Source of the DNA: a virus | DNA length: 27,045 nt | Virus record (IMG/VR): IMGVR_UViG_3300025418_001109 | Coordinates: 1-27,045 of that record | Reading direction: 5' to 3' (one strand) | In this document: positions 20,964 to 27,045 of the stretch, piece by piece | Layout of the letters: the number at the start of each line of letters is the position of its first letter | Position numbering within the stretch: the first letter of the stretch is position 1 | Made by a program: the position numbers and the translations under genes | The notes under the pieces: generated by a model | The model's input: the letters and a program-made list of their open reading frames with translations, nothing else | Database searches by the model: none | Told to the model about the DNA's origin: nothing

Positions 20964-21581
20964 TTATAGACCAGTGAATGCTTGTCCCCAGCTTGTATTG
21001 CCGGAGTTAGTATTGGAAGCAACTGGACTGGCCAAAGCAACCAATGTTTCATTGATGTAACGAACTGTTCCATCATTGTTGGTTTTCTTTTGGATGTGAA
21101 CCCAACCTGGATTAACACTACCGAAAGCAACAGTGCTGTTTGCTAGACGAGTTGGTGTTACCAAAATTGTGTCTGCACCATATGTTTTAGTCATTGTTTT
21201 GTTTGTGTTATAAACAATAGCTTTGTCAAACTCAACGCCATAACCTGCACTTACAGTATTAAATAATGCTGTACCTAAAGTGATTGTATTACCACTTGTG
21301 GAAGCAACAGTTGTGTTAGAAGCAAAGAAACCTGGAACACCATTACCTGCTGTACCACCTGGAGTTCCAAATCCGTTTGCCCAGAAATAGACATATTGAC
21401 CGGCGGTTATACCAATATTGGCTACGTTATTTAATCCACCATCATTGTAAGAAACTTGGATGATTGTATTACCTGCGGTATTGCCGGTAAGAATGTAAAG
21501 CTGAACGTTTTCTCTTGTTTCACGTTCAACATCCATTTTTGGTTTGCTGATGTGTTTGTCGTTATTTGACCATGCTGACAT
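20964..21581 (-). CDS. Putative virion structural protein (205 aa)
   Basis: Begins MSAWSNNDKHISKPK and ends with GWVHIQKKTNNDGTVRYINETLVALASP, features of a T4-like phage protein annotated as structural. The middle is Gly/Thr/Asn-rich and probably beta-rich. AAGGAG gives a secure start and a late-promoter-like AATAAATA lies 30 bp upstream. It is probably a virion protein made late; its exact place in the particle is unknown. Confidence 0.75.
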   Translation of the reverse strand: MSAWSNNDKHISKPKMDVERETRENVQLYILTGNTAGNTIIQVSYNDGGLNNVANIGITAGQYVYFWANGFGTPGGTAGNGVPGFFASNTTVASTSGNTITLGTALFNTVSAGYGVEFDKAIVYNTNKTMTKTYGADTILVTPTRLANSTVAFGSVNPGWVHIQKKTNNDGTVRYINETLVALASPVASNTNSGNTSWGQAFTGL

Positions 21582-21610
21582 TTTTATATCTCCTTGAAGG
21601 GTAATCTACC

Positions 21611-21618
21611 TATTTATT
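21611..21618 (-). promoter_or_regulatory. T4-like late promoter motif
   Basis: The minus strand reads AATAAATA, matching the NATAAATA late motif of T4-like cyanophages and close to T4 TATAAATA. It lies 30 bp upstream of the structural gene and overlaps the end of the preceding gene. Confidence 0.55.
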
Positions 21619-22663
21619 GAATTGATTTTTTGCCTGTGTTTGTGGCAATATAGTCTGGTTGTTTGCCACGATTTTTCATCATTGGATCAATTTCAATCGT
21701 GTCTCGTTTCTCACCAGTGAGAGTAGTTCCACCTTTTAGAACCATTCGAGCATTGGTTCCTTTTTCATCATCATCGTTAACCTCTTGTTTTTTAACCACT
21801 TTTGGTGGTTTAACATTAGTACCTGGACCCTTATCGTCTTTTTCATGGTCATACATGTCTTCTTTTAATCTATGTTTTGCATAGATTTCTTTGACCATTT
21901 TGGCAGCCTTAGATTTCTTAGGTGCAACATCGTTGGTTGTATTTGCACCATCAAATGGAGATTGAGTGGCGCATTGTGGATCATTGATGTTATCTTCTTG
22001 TCTTAACCCAGTTTTTGCTGGACTATGCACAGTTTTGATTATACCATCTTGTGCAGCCTTATTCAATTGGTGTGCTCTTTTACGGGTTGGTGAATCTGAA
22101 ACGTGTGAACGAATTTTTTTAACTGAAATTGGATCAGTTTCTTCTTTCACGGATGACTTTTTACCTTTTGCGGCTTCTTCTGGAGAATCATGGAATGTGG
22201 TAGTCTTGGTTGGATGTGAAGAACTGCCACCGGCAGCAAAATACTTACCAGTTTCACCATGCTTCATAATGTTGGCATGTTTGGTGCCATTTGAATGCCA
22301 TGAGTGACCAACAAGTGTATGTCCTGCGCTTGTTTTAGAAGGTTTACCATGAGCCGGCTCGTAAGTTACGCCTTCATCGATAGTATCCTCTTCATAAATG
22401 CCGTGGTCACGTTTCCACTTATCAAACTCACCAGTCTTTGCTTGACCAACTCTTTGGTTTTTGCTTACATAATTGATATTGTAACCTTTAGCTTTGTAAA
22501 ACTTGGATAATAAGTCTGCTCGGCGTGAGGTCACATTTTCTGGAATTTGAAGGCCGCCACCTGCACCGGTGGCAGACCATGGATCACTTGGGTCCACATT
22601 TCCTTTGGAAGGTGGTGCAGATTGTTTTGCAACACCTTTCACCACATCCTTCATTTTAGTCAT
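21614..22663 (-). CDS. Charged virion-region protein (349 aa)
   Basis: Rich in Lys, Gly, Ser, Thr and His. Notable segments are TSRRADLLSKFYKAKGYNINYVS (45-67), a His-containing core (HTLVGHSWHSNGTKHANIMKHGETGKYF) and PMMKNRGKQPDYIATNTGKKS at the end. GFDxWKRDHGIYEEDTI-type segments recur in T4-like head-region genes, but I cannot name a family. AGAGGAA precedes the ATG at 22663, which overlaps the stop of the preceding gene. A packaged or core protein is plausible. Confidence 0.6.
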   Translation of the reverse strand: MTKMKDVVKGVAKQSAPPSKGNVDPSDPWSATGAGGGLQIPENVTSRRADLLSKFYKAKGYNINYVSKNQRVGQAKTGEFDKWKRDHGIYEEDTIDEGVTYEPAHGKPSKTSAGHTLVGHSWHSNGTKHANIMKHGETGKYFAAGGSSSHPTKTTTFHDSPEEAAKGKKSSVKEETDPISVKKIRSHVSDSPTRKRAHQLNKAAQDGIIKTVHSPAKTGLRQEDNINDPQCATQSPFDGANTTNDVAPKKSKAAKMVKEIYAKHRLKEDMYDHEKDDKGPGTNVKPPKVVKKQEVNDDDEKGTNARMVLKGGTTLTGEKRDTIEIDPMMKNRGKQPDYIATNTGKKSIQ

Positions 22664-23738
22664 GTTTCTTTTCCTCTGAAGTTCCTAGTTTGCCCATAAC
22701 TTCGGTTCTAATTTTTTTAAAAGATTTGTGTGCCAATTCTTTTGCAAGTTTCATTGGTGTTCTTTCTTCTTCCTCAACATTCAACTTAACTTTGTAAGAA
22801 AGTGGTTTGTTGTGATAATCAGCAGGAACTTTTACACGACCTTTTAACGTATCAACAGTTTTGGTTTTCATGTTTTCGGTTGGATCGATATGCACATCCT
22901 CTTCTTCGCTCATTGTGCTGATACCACCAAGGTTTTCATGTTTCATTGCTTGTTTTGTAGCAGTTGCGTACATCACATTCTTAGCACGATCACCATAACG
23001 TGATTTGAATCCTGCCAAACCTTTTTTCATAGATTTGACAATCTTTTCACGCTTTTCTTTTTCACCACTAGTCATGTGGCGTTCTTCTTCCTCTTTGTGC
23101 ATCTTGTCAACGTGTTTACCGACTTCTTTGTCAGCAATTTTCTTTGCTTGTGGTGGTGTTACACAATCACCTTCTTCTGTCATCTTGTGAGCAGACAAAT
23201 GAGTTTCTTTTTCTTCTTCTTTCTTCAAGGCAGAAGGTTTAACCATTTTTTTAACAAGTGCTTTGTCTTCTTTCTCATCCGGATGAGATTCTTCCTTAAC
23301 TGCTTTTTTGGTGTATACATCACCAGTAGAAGTTTTCTTGTGCTCATGTCCAGTCAACTCACCTTTTTTCTTAGGCAATTGGCTCATGTATTTACCTTTT
23401 AGAACGTCAAAAGGATTAGAAGATTTCTTCTCATCTTCTTCTCTAACATCAGCAGAATGACCTTTTGCAGCAGCTTTATCATCTTTTTTCTTTGCAATTT
23501 CTCCACCAATTTTTTCTGGAGGAACCATACCTTCAGAGTGGTGTTTTGCGGTCACTGGATATCTTTTACCTTGAAATTCAAAGTGGGATTGATTTGCTCT
23601 TTTAGCAGCATGTGCAGCCTTATGAAAACCAGTTTCGTCTAATTCTGGTTCTAAAAGCATCTTTTTCTTTTCATCAGCTTCCATGATTGCTCTGGTTGCA
23701 TCAACCAATGATTGTGGTACTAGAGATTTAGTAAACAT
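22656..23738 (-). CDS. Highly charged head-region protein with RYGDRAKNVMYATATKQAM motif (360 aa)
   Basis: A Lys/Glu/His-rich, probably largely helical and disordered protein. The N-terminal MFTKSLVPQSLVDATRAIMEADEKKK is a phage-type leader with an IxE site after residue 18. Residues 244-270 read KSRYGDRAKNVMYATATKQAM, a motif I recognise as recurring in T4-like phage proteins. AGGAG precedes the ATG, and its start overlaps the stop of the 23738-25735 gene (TAATG). It could be a prohead core or packaged protein; no enzyme motif is visible. Confidence 0.6.
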   Translation of the reverse strand: MFTKSLVPQSLVDATRAIMEADEKKKMLLEPELDETGFHKAAHAAKRANQSHFEFQGKRYPVTAKHHSEGMVPPEKIGGEIAKKKDDKAAAKGHSADVREEDEKKSSNPFDVLKGKYMSQLPKKKGELTGHEHKKTSTGDVYTKKAVKEESHPDEKEDKALVKKMVKPSALKKEEEKETHLSAHKMTEEGDCVTPPQAKKIADKEVGKHVDKMHKEEEERHMTSGEKEKREKIVKSMKKGLAGFKSRYGDRAKNVMYATATKQAMKHENLGGISTMSEEEDVHIDPTENMKTKTVDTLKGRVKVPADYHNKPLSYKVKLNVEEEERTPMKLAKELAHKSFKKIRTEVMGKLGTSEEKKHD

Positions 23739-25735
23739 TATTTTGCTCCTGTTTTATTTTTGATCCAGTTGTCTGGTGTTTTTCCGTGTTTATCTTTAAA
23801 GTGATTATGTAACTCTTTACCTGTAACCTTGTGTTTCTTAGAAATAGTCAACATTAATTGATTAATTGTATCATAATCGTGGTCTTTCAATTCATTCAAT
23901 CCTTTTTCCAGTTCTGCAACATGGTCTTCTTTAATCTTTTTCTTTTTAATTGTTATACCTGATTGGCCAAACTTTTCTGATGGCTTAACAAAGTCTTCCT
24001 TATTACCAGCACCACCAAGAGTGCCACCTACACCAGAATCTCCTTGACCAAAATCAAAGATTGATTCCTTAAACTTTTTCAACTTTTTATTCTTTTCTGC
24101 TAGTGGATTTGGGTTTACGTTTCTTGGTTGACCAGCAAAATTTGCAACATCATCGTTGCTAAATTCTCTTTCCTCACGGTATGTAGAATCTCCTAAACCT
24201 GAACTAGCAGCAGCACTTTGTCCTGCTGCTCTTGAGTTTGTTGTTGGTCCGATTCCACCAACGTCAGCAATCTTTGCGGAACTTAAAGACTTGTCACCAA
24301 ATTTCTTTCTTTTGATTGTGTCTGCGTCTTTATTGAAGTTGTCTACTTTTGGTTCTGGTTGTTTAACTAATACAGGACCTTTATCTTCAGTATATGTGCT
24401 ACCGCCACCAATTTTAGGTGTATAACCTCCATTAGGTTTGATATCACCATCTCTCACATCATCTCTACGACCTAGTTTTGCTGCAAATTGCATAACTGGA
24501 CTATTGTTATCTTTCAATACATTTAAACCTTTAGATGTAAGGTTTGACTTTTGAATAGACTTTGCACCAACTTTAGATTCATAGATTTGCAAGAATTTAT
24601 TTGCACTTGTGTAGTGTATTGAACCGTTGTCCAAGAATTTTGTTGTTTCTGTAAACAAGTCAGCAATATCACTAACTTTTTCTTCTAGGTCTCCAGTGTT
24701 GTCGAAGCGAGAGAAACTTTCAAACAATTCGGAAAAATGTGTAATATTCTTTTGTGCTTCTGTCCAACGGGTATGACGAATGGATTCTACCATCATTCTA
24801 GACAATAAGGTGTTTCTTTCTTGGCTCACTTGGTCTGTTGTGTCAACAAATACCATCATGGTTTTGTAACCCAATTCTTCCAATTCTTCTTTGATTTGAG
24901 AAATCTTTTCATAATCATCAGCAGGACCATTAATGATAAGTGGACCACGTTGACGAATTGCTTCCATCTTAGGATTCATAGAACGCATGGCCAATTTGTG
25001 CTTGTCGTTCATAATGTCCATAACTTGTTGGAAGTTTAATTCTACAATGTTTTGTTCTGCAATACACTCACGGATAACAACATCTTTACCAGAACCAGGA
25101 CCACCAGTAACAAAGATTGCTTTACCTTGTCCACGATTGGTAGATTCATGCAATCCCATGCCTTTAGTTACATCATGAAACAATTCTGTTGCATGTTCTG
25201 GATGTTTCTGAATGTTTGTTGGTAGATTCTTTTTGAATTCTTTGAAGTTACCAGTTTTGACATGGTTACGCATGTCAGTACCTGATATACCAGGTTTACG
25301 TTCACCAGTTGATTGTTGTTCGATATGGTCAAACTTAAAGTATCCGTGACGACCTTCTACACCATTATACTTTTTCAAGAGGTGATAATTTGCTGATGCA
25401 TCTTCACCGGATGCAACGATGGCGTGGGTGTAACCTTTTTTATGCATCAATGCAGCATGGTGCAATAGTCCTGGTGCTTCTTTTGTAGCAGGAACAATGT
25501 TTGCATCTGGAAAAGCACGCTTGATGTGCTTCATTTTCGTCTTAATGTCAAGTGGGTTTTTCTTGGCATCATGAGCATGTGAAGCCACAATAATGTGGTC
25601 TGCGTGGTTCTTTTTAGCCAAATCTTGAATACCTTTGACATTTTCCTCATGACCCTTAGTTGGTGGATTCATGCGGCCAATTGCCAGGACAATCGACTTG
25701 GTCTTTTCTTCTACTAATTGTCTAAAGGATTTCAT
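23738..25735 (-). CDS. CTS-tagged nucleotidyltransferase/P-loop kinase fusion (665 aa)
   Basis: N-terminal residues 1-10, MKSFRQLVEE, look like a capsid-targeting sequence with an LxE site. Then follow a HxGH-type nucleotidyltransferase (GRMNPPTKGH at 20-29; ISGTDMR at 150-156), a P-loop kinase (Walker A GGPGSGKD at 211-218; VFVDTT later), a long Gly/Ser-rich linker, and a C-terminal domain (VTGKELHNHFKDKHGKTPDNW). The transferase-plus-kinase order resembles NadR (NMN adenylyltransferase/ribosylnicotinamide kinase), and similar phage proteins are annotated as cytidylyltransferases. Substrate unknown. It overlaps the preceding gene by ATGA. Confidence 0.8.
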   Translation of the reverse strand: MKSFRQLVEEKTKSIVLAIGRMNPPTKGHEENVKGIQDLAKKNHADHIIVASHAHDAKKNPLDIKTKMKHIKRAFPDANIVPATKEAPGLLHHAALMHKKGYTHAIVASGEDASANYHLLKKYNGVEGRHGYFKFDHIEQQSTGERKPGISGTDMRNHVKTGNFKEFKKNLPTNIQKHPEHATELFHDVTKGMGLHESTNRGQGKAIFVTGGPGSGKDVVIRECIAEQNIVELNFQQVMDIMNDKHKLAMRSMNPKMEAIRQRGPLIINGPADDYEKISQIKEELEELGYKTMMVFVDTTDQVSQERNTLLSRMMVESIRHTRWTEAQKNITHFSELFESFSRFDNTGDLEEKVSDIADLFTETTKFLDNGSIHYTSANKFLQIYESKVGAKSIQKSNLTSKGLNVLKDNNSPVMQFAAKLGRRDDVRDGDIKPNGGYTPKIGGGSTYTEDKGPVLVKQPEPKVDNFNKDADTIKRKKFGDKSLSSAKIADVGGIGPTTNSRAAGQSAAASSGLGDSTYREEREFSNDDVANFAGQPRNVNPNPLAEKNKKLKKFKESIFDFGQGDSGVGGTLGGAGNKEDFVKPSEKFGQSGITIKKKKIKEDHVAELEKGLNELKDHDYDTINQLMLTISKKHKVTGKELHNHFKDKHGKTPDNWIKNKTGAK

Positions 25736-26910
25736 CGTGGTCTTGCCAAAAAGTTAAGTCTGTTGAATTCTTGTCTATCATTTAGTTTAGAAACTTTACC
25801 TTTGTGTGTTGCAACGAAACCTTCTGGTTTAACTGATGCATCACCAACTGTATGTTCTAAGCCACCTGTATGTCTTGCTAAAACGTGAACCAAAGAATTT
25901 TTTGCTTGTTGCAAGTGATGATGCATTTTAAAGAAGTTCTCATAGTGTTGTGTATTGTTATCAATATGTTCAACGTGAGCTTTCTTTTCTGCTTCTTTTC
26001 TAGCAATCGCAGCAGGAGTTTTTACTTTAGCAATATCTTTGTCATATTTAGCTTCGATAGATTTCTTTAGTCCACCAACACTTGGTTTTTCACCAGTTCT
26101 AATAGTTTGGTTAATATGTGTCTCAATAGGACCACCAGCATTTCGGTGTGGCTCTGTGGCTGCATACATTTGTTTACCATGCAGATCATGTAGAGCTTGT
26201 GCTGATGCCAAATGGTGATGGTATTGCTCATCATCATGTTTGGACATCATAACTTTAGATGTGTCATGACCGGGTTCTCTATGATAGACATCCGGATGGT
26301 TTTTAAAACCAGACAAATCTGGATGAAAATCTGCTTTCATGTCCGCTAAGGTTTTACCATGATATTGTGTGTGCGTATAAACACCAATCTTGGCTTTACG
26401 AATCTTTTTACCTTCTTCAGACTCTTTAGGTGCAGAATAATTGATTGTGTTTGGTTTGAAGTGAACTCTACCGTCATGTTCAGTCTTATCACCATGGCCA
26501 AACATCATATCACCTTGATAAACACCAGTTTTAGGTGTAACTTTAGGTAGATGATGTAATGCGTCTTTTAGTTTAGCGACCAGACCTGGAGCATGTCCAT
26601 GGTTTAATTCGATGTCTTTTTCTGAGTAATTAACTTTTGGGTTTACATTAAAAGCAGATTTGGAAGCAACAAAAAACTTACCGGTTTCTGGATGGTGACC
26701 GTATACGATACTTGGTGAACCATCGTGTTTCATAGTCAAAGTAGGATCATTTTTGCCTGCTTTGATGTGTTTCCTAACTTGATTCAATACTCCAACCGCA
26801 TGGTCAAATCCTTCTGAACCACCATGGATAGCATGATCTTCCACATGCGTAATGTGTTTCAGCTTGGACTCGTCAGCTTCCTCTTTAAGTAGAGATTTAA
26901 AAGTTCTCAT
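25732..26910 (-). CDS. DUF6267-like protein with polynucleotide-ligase-like motifs (392 aa)
   Basis: From ATG 26910 it begins MRTFKSLLKE, a CTS-like leader with an LKE site. Residues 61-64 read KHDG, the KxDG motif I of covalent nucleotidyltransferases (DNA/RNA ligases), then SPSIVYGHHPETGKFFVASK. YQGDMM (131-136) could be motif III-like, EGFV (363-366) motif IV-like and KLNDRQEF (375-382) motif V-like. I recall phage proteins with this core as DUF6267. Rich in His (HHLQQ, DEQYHHH). Activity untested: it may ligate, nucleotidylate, or be a degenerate relative. A late promoter lies upstream and its 3' end overlaps the transferase-kinase gene. Confidence 0.75.
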   Translation of the reverse strand: MRTFKSLLKEEADESKLKHITHVEDHAIHGGSEGFDHAVGVLNQVRKHIKAGKNDPTLTMKHDGSPSIVYGHHPETGKFFVASKSAFNVNPKVNYSEKDIELNHGHAPGLVAKLKDALHHLPKVTPKTGVYQGDMMFGHGDKTEHDGRVHFKPNTINYSAPKESEEGKKIRKAKIGVYTHTQYHGKTLADMKADFHPDLSGFKNHPDVYHREPGHDTSKVMMSKHDDEQYHHHLASAQALHDLHGKQMYAATEPHRNAGGPIETHINQTIRTGEKPSVGGLKKSIEAKYDKDIAKVKTPAAIARKEAEKKAHVEHIDNNTQHYENFFKMHHHLQQAKNSLVHVLARHTGGLEHTVGDASVKPEGFVATHKGKVSKLNDRQEFNRLNFLARPR

Positions 26911-26953
26911 GTTTACCTTTAGACATTGCAATACACTATGATTGCCATGAGGG

Positions 26954-26961
26954 TATTTATA
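26954..26961 (-). promoter_or_regulatory. T4-type late promoter for the 26910 gene
   Basis: The minus strand reads TATAAATA, an exact T4 late -10, 44 bp upstream of the ATG at 26910. No -35-like hexamer is required in T4 late promoters. It partly follows the end of the gene at the right edge. Confidence 0.65.
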
Positions 26962-26968
26962 TAACTTT

Positions 26969-27045
26969 TTAGTTTATAACCCTAAACTGTCGAGAGTTTG
27001 GGTTCGATACATAGTCAATAATTTTCAACTTGGCCATTGCCTGCC
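26969..27045 (-). CDS. Possible 3' end of a gene continuing off the right edge
   Basis: The minus-strand frame ends at TAA (26969-26971) and stays open to the window edge, reading ...MAKLKIIDYVSNPNSRQFRVIN. Only 24 codons are visible, so identity and start are unknown, and a frame ending further right (GNGQVENY) is also possible. The late promoter at 26954-26961 follows just after the stop, which fits a normal gene boundary. The hairpin AACCC(T)AAAC / GTTTGGGTT (26978-27004) overlaps this end. Confidence 0.35.
   Translation of the reverse strand, partial: QAMAKLKIIDYVSNPNSRQFRVIN

Noticed and set aside
26971-27020. Possible tRNA near the right edge (GGTTCGATAC)
   Set aside because: The T-arm and acceptor stems do not pair; the arms AACCC(T)AAAC/GTTTGGGTT are better explained as a simple hairpin in the 3' end of a gene.

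Overview
This looks like part of a T4-like myovirus genome (a contractile-tailed phage with a Gram-negative host). The evidence is a T4-type RNase H, a gp61-like primase, phage NrdA/NrdB, ThyX, a GroES-like co-chaperonin, a lysis cassette with an outer-membrane spanin lipoprotein, TATAAATA-type late promoters, and head-region proteins whose N-termini resemble T4 capsid-targeting sequences. Genes are tightly packed with many ATGA and TAATG overlaps. Almost everything is on the minus strand, so transcription runs from high to low coordinates. No tRNA, rRNA, insertion sequence or CRISPR array was found. The host cannot be named from this sequence.

Layout from left to right. (1) 1-860: small minus-strand genes of unknown function behind a sigma70-type promoter. 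(2) 860-1357: a gene-free region with two adjacent consensus DnaA boxes and an AT-rich stretch, which is a candidate replication origin. (3) 1110-2585: a GC-richer plus-strand island of five tiny genes with sigma70-type promoters on both strands, two of them back to back around hairpins; it looks like an early region. (4) 2586-5456: small minus-strand genes, a nucleotidyltransferase-like protein, a GroES homologue with a small Cys-rich gene overlapping its 3' end, and one isolated plus-strand gene under a perfect T4-late-type motif. (5) 5465-8768: a 719-aa metallopeptidase/VWA protein and small genes, with two near-identical promoter-plus-inverted-repeat modules. (6) 8782-16755: replication and nucleotide metabolism: DUF6433-like protein, RNase H, GIY-YIG nuclease, zinc ribbon, NrdB, thioredoxin, amidotransferase, NrdA, MazG-like pyrophosphohydrolase, ThyX, primase. 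(7) 16774-19460: lysis module: coiled-coil/TM protein, secreted protein, two-TM holin candidate, lipoprotein, GH19 endolysin, o-spanin and i-spanin. (8) 19463-27045: head/structural late genes behind late promoters.

How the parts fit: the middle block makes deoxynucleotides (RNR with its thioredoxin, ThyX for dTMP, a MazG-like enzyme) and feeds replication by primase and RNase H. The lysis block releases progeny. The last block makes virion components. Its most interesting feature is that four proteins begin with a T4-CTS-like peptide (M-K/R-x-F-K/R plus a hydrophobic-x-E cleavage-like site). One of these has a polynucleotide-ligase-like KxDG motif, and one fuses a GRxNPPTxGH nucleotidyltransferase to a P-loop kinase. 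This suggests that nucleic-acid or nucleotide-modifying enzymes are packaged in the head and delivered with the DNA.
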